A DNA stretch of 6,766 nt, from NCBI GenBank assembly GCA_021820025.1, contig JAKAEF010000057.1, forward strand, positions 1 to 6,766. Reading direction: 5' to 3'. This DNA comes from a bacterium (GTDB taxonomy: Bacteria; Patescibacteriota; Microgenomatia; Levybacterales; UBA12049). The notes below the pieces were generated by a model. The model made no database searches. It was not told where the DNA came from and saw nothing but the letters and a program-made list of their open reading frames with translations. The position numbers and the translations under genes were made by a program. This document shows, in pieces, positions 1-5,872 of the stretch (position 1 is its first letter; every line of letters starts with the position of its first letter).

Positions 1-1
1 T

Positions 2-181
2 AATTATGTTAGGCAAGTAAGTGTACAGCAATATTCTACTACCTGTAATAATACTGGTTCTCGAGTCGAAGTAAGTGTAGCGTGGACTGATAGTGGTTGT
101 AATAAAGCTCCAAGTGTCTTTTGCCATAATGTAACACTGGTCTCTTGTTTAACAAACATTAATCCAGTTCAAACACCATAA
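2..181 (+). CDS. Pilin-like protein, C-terminal fragment (5' end outside window)
   Basis: An open frame enters from the left edge and ends at TAA 179-181, giving the last 59 residues of a protein. The pattern of a beta strand (VEVSVAW), a loop and a final strand (NVTLVSC) resembles the C-terminal end of PilV/GspI-like minor pilins, where a 'V.V.W' strand is followed by a short hydrophobic strand. Four cysteines (fragment residues 15, 33, 41 and 49) could form two disulfides in the exported domain. The stop lies 2 nt before the ATG of the next prepilin gene, so the two are surely co-transcribed. The N-terminal prepilin signal is outside the window, so the pilin assignment rests on the C-terminal pattern and on context. 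The reading frame is certain; the family is moderately so. Confidence 0.72.
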   Translation, partial: NYVRQVSVQQYSTTCNNTGSRVEVSVAWTDSGCNKAPSVFCHNVTLVSCLTNINPVQTP

Positions 182-183
182 AT

Positions 184-765
184 ATGAAAATAAAAAAACA
201 ATTTAAGAATGAGGCCGGATTTACCATTATAGAAATGTTAACGGTTATGTTTGTTTTTGCTGTTGTAAGTTCTATAGCAGGGGCAATTCTTGTTAGTTCG
301 CTAAGAACTTCAACCAAAACGAATGCGCTGGCAAATGTAAGAAATAACGGGACATATGTTATTTCTCAAATGTCAAAGACAATAAGATTTGCAAGAAATA
401 TTACTGTTCCATTTCCTTGTATAGATGTTCCCCCTACCCCATTTCCTATTGCAACTTCTTCAATGACAATCACAAATGCAGATGGTGGAACTATTACCTA
501 TAAATGTAATGGTCCCACAGATATTCCAGCTAATACCATAACATCAAATGGTGCTTCTCTTATGGACACTTCAACTGTTACTGTTGCTGCCAATTCATGC
601 AGTTTTACTTGCCGTCAGGCTACAACAAGTGACTATCCCTTAATTGGCATTAATTTTTCATTAAACGGTGCTGCTCCTTCTGGAAATAAATTTCAAGAAA
701 ATTTAGCCTCTGGCTCTGCAATTCAATTTACCACATCAATTCTTATGCGAAATATAGACAGATAA
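184..765 (+). CDS. Type IV prepilin-like protein (PilW/GspJ-like) with N-terminal methylation motif
   Basis: 193 aa. The N-terminus is a textbook class-III prepilin signal: a short basic leader (MKIKKQFKNEAG), cleavage by the prepilin peptidase PilD between G12 and F13, Glu at +5 (E17), then a hydrophobic helix to about residue 40 that serves as membrane anchor and pilus-core helix. The rest is a Ser/Thr/Asn-rich, beta-strand-rich exported domain with four cysteines (79, 108, 139, 143). The length and the ending (a strand around IQFTTSILMRN) suggest a PilW/GspJ-like minor pilin, but a major pilin cannot be excluded. The ATG is 2 nt after the preceding stop and has no Shine-Dalgarno, so translation probably depends on reinitiation from the upstream gene. 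It is followed by a 48-nt gap, the longest in this operon, which holds a promoter-like sequence. Confidence 0.88.
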   Translation: MKIKKQFKNEAGFTIIEMLTVMFVFAVVSSIAGAILVSSLRTSTKTNALANVRNNGTYVISQMSKTIRFARNITVPFPCIDVPPTPFPIATSSMTITNADGGTITYKCNGPTDIPANTITSNGASLMDTSTVTVAANSCSFTCRQATTSDYPLIGINFSLNGAAPSGNKFQENLASGSAIQFTTSILMRNIDR

Positions 766-776
766 GCCTTAAAGAG

Positions 777-805
777 TTGACATAGACACGCCTGGTTGTT
801 ACGCT
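777..805 (+). promoter_or_regulatory. Sigma70-type extended -10 promoter for the pilX-like gene
   Basis: A perfect -35 TTGACA (777-782) is followed by a 17-nt spacer and the -10 box TACGCT (800-805), preceded by TG at 797-798 (extended -10, TGtTACGCT). Counting from the -10, transcription should start near 812, two bases before the ATG at 814. It lies in the only sizeable gap of the pilus operon, so the pilX-like gene and pilMNO could be expressed separately from the upstream pilins. Assigned by sequence match only. Confidence 0.6.
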
Positions 806-813
806 AAGAATGT

Positions 814-1656
814 ATGAGACTTTCCTTATTTTCTTCTTCCAACGAATCAGAAAAAGGCCAAGCATTTTTAATTGTTGTTCTTGTCATGGTGATTGCATTA
901 ACAGTTGGTCTTTCTCTTGCTTCAAGAACAGTATTTAATTTAAAAAGTTCAACTGAAGATGTTAATTCTCAAAAGGCCTTTTCTGCTGCGGAAGCTGGTA
1001 TAGAACAAGCATTACAAAGTGGAACAAATATAAATAAGGATTTTGGAAGTATTAATGGTGCAAAAATTTCTCAACTAAGTGTTATTCAAATTGGACAGAA
1101 TTTAACATCCTTCACTATGAATAATGGATTCCCAATTCCTCAAGATGATGGTGTTGATGTTTGGTTAACTGATTATTCTACAGATTCTGCACAACTTTAT
1201 ACTGGTTCTCCTTGGAGTGGCACAATGACTATCTATTGGGGAACAGCAAGTGATGTCTGTAATTCTGATCCAACAAAAAATACACAGGCTGCTATGGAAA
1301 TTTTAGTAATTTCTGGAACAAAAACAAATCCTTCCCTTACTCGTCATGCTGTTGACCCATGCAGTGCGAGGAGAACATATAATTCTCTTTCTTCTTCTCA
1401 AGCAGGAGGAACTGTTGGTGGCATAAAATACGCATATTCTTATCCAATTACGATTAGCTCTGGACTTACAGCTAGAGTAATTCCGTTATATGCGGCATCC
1501 CCTGTTGCAATAACAGGAACTATTAAATTTCCAGCTCAAGGACAGTTTATTTCTGCAGTTGGTACTGCAGGTACAACCCAACGTAAAGTAAATTATTACC
1601 AGGCATATGAGTCTCTTCCTTCTGAATATTTTTATGCTCTTTTTTCACCAAAGTAA
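814..1656 (+). CDS. PilX-like minor pilin / pilus assembly protein
   Basis: 280 aa. After a polar N-terminus (residues 1-16) comes a hydrophobic helix at about 17-37 (GQAFLIVVLVMVIALTV), then a Ser/Asn-rich stretch and the motif AFSAAEAGIEQAL (55-67), which is the hallmark of the PilX N-terminal region ('A..AAEAG.E.A'). There is no Glu at the usual +5 position, as also seen in GspK/PilX-type pilins that sit at the filament tip. The exported remainder is beta-rich with two cysteines (149, 183), a possible disulfide. The start is fixed because an in-frame TAA lies at 805-807 and the first ATG after it is 814; there is no Shine-Dalgarno, and a promoter immediately upstream predicts an almost leaderless mRNA. 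The stop TAA shares one base with the pilM ATG (TAATG). A role in pilus priming or tip formation is inferred from the family. Confidence 0.8.
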   Translation: MRLSLFSSSNESEKGQAFLIVVLVMVIALTVGLSLASRTVFNLKSSTEDVNSQKAFSAAEAGIEQALQSGTNINKDFGSINGAKISQLSVIQIGQNLTSFTMNNGFPIPQDDGVDVWLTDYSTDSAQLYTGSPWSGTMTIYWGTASDVCNSDPTKNTQAAMEILVISGTKTNPSLTRHAVDPCSARRTYNSLSSSQAGGTVGGIKYAYSYPITISSGLTARVIPLYAASPVAITGTIKFPAQGQFISAVGTAGTTQRKVNYYQAYESLPSEYFYALFSPK

Positions 1657-2687
1657 TGAAAAATAAAGTTTTTGGATTAGACATAGGGGCTACAACTATA
1701 AAAGCAGTCTGGTTAGAAAAATCAAAAGACGGCTATATTTTGGATGCCGTTTATACCATGCCTGCACCTGCTAAAGGAATGCTTTCAGAATCCCCATTAG
1801 ATCAGGAAGAAATGGCAGGCGCAATCGCGAAAGTTATTCAAGAAGCAAATATAGATGCCCGTTCTTCAAATATTGCGCTTCCTGAAAGTCAGGTTTTTAC
1901 TAAAGTTATCGAAATGCCAATTCTTTCTGATAAAGAACTTGCTTCTGCAATTTATTGGGAAGCAGAACAATATATTCCTGTTCCTTTAAATACGATTACA
2001 CTTGATTATAAAGTGCTTTATAGACCGGGGCCCAATGACCCAATTACAAAAATGAATGTACTATTGGTAGGTGCCCCCTCTACTCTTATAGATAAATATG
2101 AAAAAATTATGACAATGGCTGGAATTAGTATTAACGCTTTGGAAACTGAAATTTTATCTGTAAGCCGTGCACTTATATTAGGAGAAAATTTTCCATCTTC
2201 ATTAATTATTAATATAGGTGCCTTAAGTACTTCTTTGGCAATTGTAAGGAATAATATTATTACTTTTACCTACTTTATTCCAACAGGAGGAGTAGCGTTA
2301 AGTAGGGCAATCGCTGCAGATTTAGGCTTTTCTATTCCACAAGCGGAAGAATATAAAAGAGCATATGGAATTGATGAATCAAGCTTTGGAGGTAAAATAG
2401 GAAAAGCTGCAGAACCTGTTCTTACATCTATTCTTTCGGAAGTTAAAAAAGCAATGGCTTTTTATGCAGAGCGATTTCCACAAGATCCGATAAAACAGAT
2501 ACTTTTATCTGGAGGATCAGCAAAATTACCGGGACTTTCCACCTATTTTGCCGAAAATAGCGGTATAGAATCAGTTGTCGCAAATCCCTGGAAAGTTTTA
2601 GCTTCTCAGGAAGTTCCAAAAGAAATTCTTGACGATGCTCCTGAATACGCCATTGCCATAGGACTTGCAATGCGAGAGTATGAGTAA
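1656..2687 (+). CDS. pilM: PilM, actin-like ATPase of the type IV pilus platform
   Basis: 343 aa, the usual PilM length. This FtsA/actin-fold protein forms a cytoplasmic ring that binds the N-terminal tail of PilN and links the inner-membrane platform to the motor ATPases. Visible motifs: phosphate-1 GLDIGATTIKAV (7-18); the family-specific region around FTKVIEMPILSDKEL and IYWEAEQYIPVP (81-110); phosphate-2 IINIGALSTSLAIV (184-197); and the adenosine motif LSGGSAKLPGL (284-294). In phosphate-2 the customary Asp of 'DIGA' is Asn (N186). There is no signal peptide or membrane segment, consistent with a cytoplasmic location. The gene overlaps its neighbours on both sides (1 nt with the pilX-like gene, 8 nt with pilN), so it is translationally coupled; no Shine-Dalgarno is seen. 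The assignment is secure from motifs and gene order. Confidence 0.95.
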   Translation: MKNKVFGLDIGATTIKAVWLEKSKDGYILDAVYTMPAPAKGMLSESPLDQEEMAGAIAKVIQEANIDARSSNIALPESQVFTKVIEMPILSDKELASAIYWEAEQYIPVPLNTITLDYKVLYRPGPNDPITKMNVLLVGAPSTLIDKYEKIMTMAGISINALETEILSVSRALILGENFPSSLIINIGALSTSLAIVRNNIITFTYFIPTGGVALSRAIAADLGFSIPQAEEYKRAYGIDESSFGGKIGKAAEPVLTSILSEVKKAMAFYAERFPQDPIKQILLSGGSAKLPGLSTYFAENSGIESVVANPWKVLASQEVPKEILDDAPEYAIAIGLAMREYE

Positions 2688-3216
2688 AGAAATCAATCTT
2701 ATTTATAGTAAGAAAAAAAATAGAATTAGTCAGGAGCGATTAATTAAAATCGTTCACAGAATTGCATATGCATGTGTTGGCATAACAGCTTTATTTGCAG
2801 GAGGAATTTATTATCTTAATCAAAGTGTTCCTCTTCCCGCATTACAAAAACAGGAAGCGACAATCACTCAAAACCTTACACTTTCCCAACAAAAAATATT
2901 AAAATTGATGCTTATAAAAGATAGATTGACTCAAATAAATACTATTATGAATCAAAGAAAAAATCTTGATGAAACAATTGCAACAATTATTAGTGCACTT
3001 CCGCAAGGTGTGTCTGTAAATTCTTTTGCATTGAGCACAGGTAAAATTGACATTACTGTATCATCTCATTCTTTGCTTGCAATAAACCAATTTATAGATT
3101 TTTCAATAAATAAATTAAACAACAAAGAGCTATTCAGTACACTGACTATTAATGGAATAGTGGCAGATGCAAAATCGCAAACCTATTCATTAATATTGGA
3201 GGCAACACCGTTATGA
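2680..3216 (+). CDS. pilN: PilN-like type IV pilus inner-membrane assembly protein
   Basis: 178 aa from the chosen ATG. PilN is a bitopic inner-membrane protein that binds PilM through its short cytoplasmic N-terminus and pairs with PilO through its periplasmic (here extracytoplasmic) domain. The N-terminus has the PilM-binding type motif INLI (5-8), a variant of the usual 'INLLP', then a basic stretch. One membrane helix lies at about 25-46, then a coiled-coil-prone region (about 55-100) and a C-terminal alpha/beta domain (about 105-178) fitting the ferredoxin-like fold. I prefer ATG 2680 over the in-frame TTG 2665 because it puts SKEINLI at the N-terminus, as in the family, and gives an 8-nt overlap with pilM. 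It ends in TGA inside the ATGA overlap with pilO. Sequence conservation is low, so the name depends partly on position between pilM and pilO. Confidence 0.88.
   Translation: MSKEINLIYSKKKNRISQERLIKIVHRIAYACVGITALFAGGIYYLNQSVPLPALQKQEATITQNLTLSQQKILKLMLIKDRLTQINTIMNQRKNLDETIATIISALPQGVSVNSFALSTGKIDITVSSHSLLAINQFIDFSINKLNNKELFSTLTINGIVADAKSQTYSLILEATPL
3198..3202 (+). promoter_or_regulatory. Shine-Dalgarno sequence of pilO
   Basis: GGAGG lies within the end of pilN, 10 nt before the pilO ATG at 3213. It is the only strong Shine-Dalgarno in front of any gene in this window, and it works together with the ATGA stop/start overlap of pilN and pilO. Confidence 0.75.
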
Positions 3217-3947
3217 GTACAACTTCTTCGAATAAACCTATCCCAATTAATGAAACAACATTTAGGATTCTCTATTTTCGATTTAAGCCCTATCTTATTT
3301 CTACAGGAGTTGTTCTTATTTGTATTATTCTCTTTTTCCAATTTATAATTCCACAAATTGGCCAGTGGTTTAGTCTTCGTGATCAGGTTATTGCAGAACA
3401 ACAAAAAATTGATGTTTTAAATCAAAATTTAAGTATTATTACTAGAATTAATAATGCTACATTAGATCGTGATATTCAAATTACGGCAACAGCGCTTCCC
3501 AGTAATAAAGATTTTGCTGCGATTTTAAGTGCAGTTTCTAATGCTGCAACGACTTCTAATGTGTCTTTGGGAGATTATTCTTTTCAAGTAGGAAGCTTAT
3601 CTGATACTCCTACAGCTACTCAAACAACATTACAACTGGTCCTTAGTATTAAAGGTGGAATTACTGATGTAGAGCGTTTTATACAATCTTTAAAAACACA
3701 AGTGCCCTTGTCTGATGTTACAAGTGTGCAAATAAACAGTGCTTCTTCTTCTACCGTAACAACTGTTTTTTATTATAAACCATTCCCTCAGCTGTCTTTT
3801 AATAGTACTGCTCCACTAATTGGTGTAACAGCACAAGATGATCAACTTGTAAAATCACTACAAGCCTTTGGCGGAGAATCAAGCATAACAGGGCCTTTAA
3901 CAATTCCAATTCCAACAGCTCCTCCAAGCCCTGCTACTGCTCAATAG
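3213..3947 (+). CDS. pilO: PilO-like type IV pilus inner-membrane assembly protein
   Basis: 244 aa. PilO is the partner of PilN in the pilus alignment platform. There is a short cytoplasmic tail (1-26), one membrane helix (about 27-48, TGVVLICIILFFQFIIP), a coiled-coil-like stretch (about 53-85), and an alpha/beta domain (about 95-190) of the ferredoxin-like type that includes the typical strand-helix GGITDVERFIQSLK (148-161). A Pro/Ser/Thr-rich tail follows (about 222-244, ending PIPTAPPSPATAQ) and is probably disordered; such tails are not part of the core fold. The start overlaps the pilN stop by 4 nt (ATGA) and has a good Shine-Dalgarno. No pilP or pilQ follows: the strand switches to trmD, suggesting a cell envelope without a secretin. 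The name rests on topology and on the pilM-pilN-pilO order. Confidence 0.87.
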   Translation: MSTTSSNKPIPINETTFRILYFRFKPYLISTGVVLICIILFFQFIIPQIGQWFSLRDQVIAEQQKIDVLNQNLSIITRINNATLDRDIQITATALPSNKDFAAILSAVSNAATTSNVSLGDYSFQVGSLSDTPTATQTTLQLVLSIKGGITDVERFIQSLKTQVPLSDVTSVQINSASSSTVTTVFYYKPFPQLSFNSTAPLIGVTAQDDQLVKSLQAFGGESSITGPLTIPIPTAPPSPATAQ

Positions 3948-3991
3948 TTATAACAAAATTTATTAAAGAAAGAACTATTTGAAAGAGAAAT
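3948..3991. other. Convergent intergenic spacer between pilO and trmD
   Basis: This 44-nt AT-rich spacer separates the 3' ends of the + strand pilus operon and the - strand housekeeping block. I see no GC-rich hairpin followed by a T run on either strand; only a short palindrome, GTTATAAC (3947-3954), is present. Transcripts from the two sides may therefore overlap at their 3' ends, or end by another mechanism. Confidence 0.6.
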
Positions 3992-4684
3992 TTATGATAA
4001 GAGGTCTGGTCGGTGTTGCTTGGTAATTTTTTCTGCTTCTTGCTGTTTCCATTTGTTAATTTCAGGATGATTGCCCGACACTAAAATATCGGGAACATTC
4101 ATCCCCTTATATTCCCTTGGCATGGTATATTGTGGATATTCAAGTAATTGTTTTGTCTCAGAAACTAAAGAGAAAGACTCAAGTCCTGTTGCATGTTCTT
4201 TTAAAACTCCCGGGATAAGCCTAACAACAGCATCTGTAATAAGCATAGCGGGAATTTCTCCACCTGTTACAATAAAATCTCCTAAAGAAATCGTTTGATC
4301 AACAAGATTTCTAACCCTTTCGTCTACTCCTTCATAATGTCCGCATAAAAGAATAAGATGTTTTAGTTTTGAAAAAGAAATCGCGTGATTTTGTTTAAAA
4401 GTTTTTCCTCTAGCATCAAGCAATATAACCTGTTCTTCATCTTTGCTAAGATTAGCATTTTTAACTGAATTAATTGCATTATCAATAACATCAACGCGCA
4501 TAACCATTCCTACTCCTCCACCAAAGGGTCTATCGTCAACCATTTTATGAGTTCCTATCCCAAAATTTCGTATTTGTACCAATTCAATATCTACTTGTTG
4601 TTTTTCTATTGCACGTTTAACAATAGATTCAGAAAAAGGTCCTGCAAACATTTCTGGGAACAAAGTTAAAATACTGATTTTCAT
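3992..4684 (-). CDS. trmD: tRNA (guanine-N1)-methyltransferase TrmD
   Basis: 230 aa, close to the family's 230-250. TrmD uses S-adenosylmethionine to methylate N1 of G37, next to the anticodon, which prevents +1 frameshifting; it acts in the cytoplasm as a dimer. The SPOUT trefoil-knot motifs are clear: LTLFPEMF near the N-terminus, VDDRPFGGGVGMVM (49-62), LLCGHYEGVDERV (112-124), SLGDFIVTGGE (133-143), DAVVRLIPGVL (151-161, with the conserved catalytic-site Arg at 155) and LLEYPQYT (180-187, with the acidic residue E182). The C-terminal tRNA-binding part has the family pattern SGNHPEINKWK (203-213). Oddity: the usual YTRP reads YTMP (M188). It is the last gene of the - strand block, 44 nt after khpA, with its own extended -10 promoter; no Shine-Dalgarno precedes the ATG. 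Confidence 0.97.
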   Translation of the reverse strand: MKISILTLFPEMFAGPFSESIVKRAIEKQQVDIELVQIRNFGIGTHKMVDDRPFGGGVGMVMRVDVIDNAINSVKNANLSKDEEQVILLDARGKTFKQNHAISFSKLKHLILLCGHYEGVDERVRNLVDQTISLGDFIVTGGEIPAMLITDAVVRLIPGVLKEHATGLESFSLVSETKQLLEYPQYTMPREYKGMNVPDILVSGNHPEINKWKQQEAEKITKQHRPDLLS

Positions 4685-4690
4685 AAAATT

Positions 4691-4699
4691 ATTATAGCA
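4691..4699 (-). promoter_or_regulatory. Extended -10 promoter of trmD, predicted leaderless start
   Basis: On the - strand this reads TGCTATAAT: a perfect -10 hexamer (4691-4696) with the TGn extension (4697-4699). No convincing -35 is seen at the proper distance, as is common for extended -10 promoters. The hexamer ends exactly 6 nt before the start codon, so +1 falls on 4684, the A of the trmD ATG. The mRNA would have no 5' leader. Confidence 0.65.
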
Positions 4700-4728
4700 G
4701 AGTGAGGTGGATAGAGGCTTAATAAAGC

Positions 4729-4962
4729 TTATGCTTCTGCAACACTTACGTGAATTCTTTTGTTTTGTTTAATTGCTGGAATTTTCATAATGTTTCTAAT
4801 TGCTCGGATAATTTTTCCTTCTTTTCCAATAACTTTACCGACATCTTCTTTAGAAACATGGATAATAAAATTTGTTACTCCTTCTTCTTCTTGCTCGTCA
4901 ATAACAACTGCGTCTGCGTTATCTACAATTGAGGAAACAATATATGCTAATGTGTCTTTCAT
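4729..4962 (-). CDS. khpA: KH-domain RNA-binding protein KhpA (YlqC family)
   Basis: 77 aa, typical for this single-KH-domain family. KhpA binds RNA, in several bacteria as a partner of KhpB/Jag, and affects cell division and mRNA levels; it is classically encoded between rpsP and rimM/trmD, as here. The sequence runs TLAYIVSSIVDNAD (4-17), an acidic strand region, then the KH core HVSKEDVGKVIGKEGKIIRA (36-55) carrying the RNA-binding GxxG loop as GKEG (46-49). I start at ATG 4962, because it overlaps the rpsP stop as ATGA and yields the family's usual N-terminus; an in-frame ATG at 5016 would add 18 residues that read through the end of rpsP in another frame. A short GGA lies just before the ATG, so translation is probably coupled to rpsP. 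Confidence 0.92.
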   Translation of the reverse strand: MKDTLAYIVSSIVDNADAVVIDEQEEEGVTNFIIHVSKEDVGKVIGKEGKIIRAIRNIMKIPAIKQNKRIHVSVAEA

Positions 4963-5192
4963 AATTCCAAAAGCTTTTTTACTGTTGGTGATGGTTGTGC
5001 TCCAACGGATACCCAATATTTAACTCTTTCCATGTTTACTTGTTTTGCTACTTTACCACCCATTTGCTTTTCTAATGCGCCTAAAATTTCTACAGCAACA
5101 CCATCGCGTCGGTCTCTTTTTTCTTTGACAACAACTCGATATTTGCTTTCGCCTTTTTTGCCTGTTTTCATGAGTCTAATTGTAAGTGCCAT
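4959..5192 (-). CDS. rpsP: 30S ribosomal protein S16
   Basis: 77 aa, within the usual 75-90. S16 binds 16S rRNA in the body of the small subunit and is needed for efficient 30S assembly. Family features in order: IRLMKTGKKGESKYRVVV (5-22), with the conserved IRL...G.K..P/S.YR.VV pattern; KRDRRDGVAVEILG (25-38), matching the 'R.gR.ie.lG' loop; and MERVKYWVSVGAQPSPTVKKLL (54-75), the highly conserved 'YW...GAQP..TV..LL' end. The start is the first ATG after the rnc stop, 14 nt downstream, without a Shine-Dalgarno but with a strong promoter sequence extending from the spacer into the end of rnc. The stop TGA overlaps the khpA ATG. Together with khpA it forms a small co-transcribed unit. Confidence 0.97.
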   Translation of the reverse strand: MALTIRLMKTGKKGESKYRVVVKEKRDRRDGVAVEILGALEKQMGGKVAKQVNMERVKYWVSVGAQPSPTVKKLLEL

Positions 5193-5203
5193 AGTATTTG
5201 CTT

Positions 5204-5232
5204 ATTTTACCATTTATTATCCTTTTTCTCAA
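5204..5232 (-). promoter_or_regulatory. Sigma70-type promoter of rpsP-khpA, overlapping the end of rnc
   Basis: On the - strand a -35 TTGAGA (5227-5232, 5 of 6 consensus) is followed by 17 nt and the -10 TAAAAT (5204-5209, 5 of 6), with a TGG extension (5210-5212). Predicted +1 is an A at 5197, leaving a leader of only 5 nt before the rpsP ATG at 5192. Nearly all of it lies within the last codons of rnc. It would allow ribosomal protein S16 to be expressed above the level of RNase III. Confidence 0.7.
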
Positions 5233-5872
5233 GGGCAAGCTTGGCTGCGTTTTCTTCAGCCTGTTGTTTTGATTTGCCAGTTCCCTCTCCCAGTAAATTA
5301 CCTGCTACATATACTCCTACAGTAAAGGTTTTGGCATGTGCTGGGCCTTCTTCTGTCAATACTTTATATACAGGAGAACCCTTTTTCTTGCTTTGAACGT
5401 ATTCTTGAAGCAAACTTTTGGGATCTTTAAAGGTCTTTTTTTCAACTAGTTCTGGAATTTGAACCAAAAGTGTCTTGGAGATAAAATCAGATACTGCTTG
5501 TAGTCCTTGATCCATAAAAAGTGCGCCGATAAATGCTTCAAAACTGTCTGCTAATAAGCTTTGGTTCTCTCGGCCTTGAGCCTCGTGCTCACCTTTAGAG
5601 AGCTTAAGTAATCTTCCAAAGTCTAATTCTCTTGCTATTGTTCCAAGACTTTTGGTATTAACCAAAAGAGAGCGTAAATTGGTTAAAACCCCTTCATTAT
5701 ATTGAGGATATTTTTTATACAAGAAATCAGAAACTAAGAAAGATAGAATACTGTCACCCAAAAATTCCAGCCGTTCGTTTGAGGCTATTTGTTCTCTTGT
5801 CTCGTTTAAATAAGATCTATGGGTAAATGCCTGTTCAAAGAGTGCTTGGTTTTTAAATGTTGGTAATTTCAT
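5207..5872 (-). CDS. rnc: Ribonuclease III
   Basis: 221 aa (E. coli 226). This double-strand-specific endoribonuclease, a homodimer, processes the rRNA precursor and some mRNAs in a Mg2+-dependent reaction. N-terminal catalytic domain: FTHRSYLNE (16-24), the signature NERLEFLGDS (32-41), NEGVLTNLRSLLV (59-71) and LLADSFEAFIGALF (106-119). All metal-site and catalytic acidic residues corresponding to E. coli E38, E41, D45, E65, D114 and E117 are present (here E33, E36, D40, E60, D109, E112). The C-terminal double-stranded RNA-binding domain spans about 149-217, starting at DPKSLLQEYVQ and ending in a helix with SKQQAEENAAKLAL. The start overlaps the nusB stop by 4 nt (ATGA), and a perfect -10 box sits just upstream in nusB. 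Intact and typical. Confidence 0.97.
   Translation of the reverse strand: MKLPTFKNQALFEQAFTHRSYLNETREQIASNERLEFLGDSILSFLVSDFLYKKYPQYNEGVLTNLRSLLVNTKSLGTIARELDFGRLLKLSKGEHEAQGRENQSLLADSFEAFIGALFMDQGLQAVSDFISKTLLVQIPELVEKKTFKDPKSLLQEYVQSKKKGSPVYKVLTEEGPAHAKTFTVGVYVAGNLLGEGTGKSKQQAEENAAKLALEKKDNKW

Noticed and set aside
2443..2670. Open frame on the - strand opposite pilM, and a similar one at 3183-3404 opposite pilO
   Set aside because: Both lie wholly or almost wholly within well-supported coding sequence and show no recognisable domain or start signal.
2665..2679. TTG start for pilN at 2665, adding MQCES
   Set aside because: The ATG at 2680 gives the family-like N-terminus SKEINLI and a short overlap with pilM; nothing in the added residues resembles PilN.
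2713..2720. Run of eight A near the start of pilN as a slippage or phase-variation site
   Set aside because: The run encodes Lys-Lys-Asn in a basic segment common in PilN, and the frame is intact; A runs of this length are expected in such AT-rich DNA.
4717..4728. Small hairpin GCTT-AATA-AAGC after khpA as a terminator
   Set aside because: The stem is only 4 bp and no T run follows on the - strand; it is more likely chance in AT-rich sequence.
4703..4772. + strand AGGTGG followed by an ATG at 4731 and a 13-codon frame
   Set aside because: The Shine-Dalgarno-like sequence is too far from the ATG and the frame runs through khpA in antisense; no sign of a real peptide.
4963..5016. Longer khpA starting at ATG 5016
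   Set aside because: The extra 18 residues overlap rpsP coding sequence; the ATG at 4962 overlaps the rpsP stop as ATGA and matches the usual KhpA length.
4760..5325. Open frames on the + strand opposite khpA, rpsP and rnc
   Set aside because: They are antisense shadows of highly conserved genes, with compositions (many Ser/Leu/Phe) typical of reverse-frame translation and no family resemblance.
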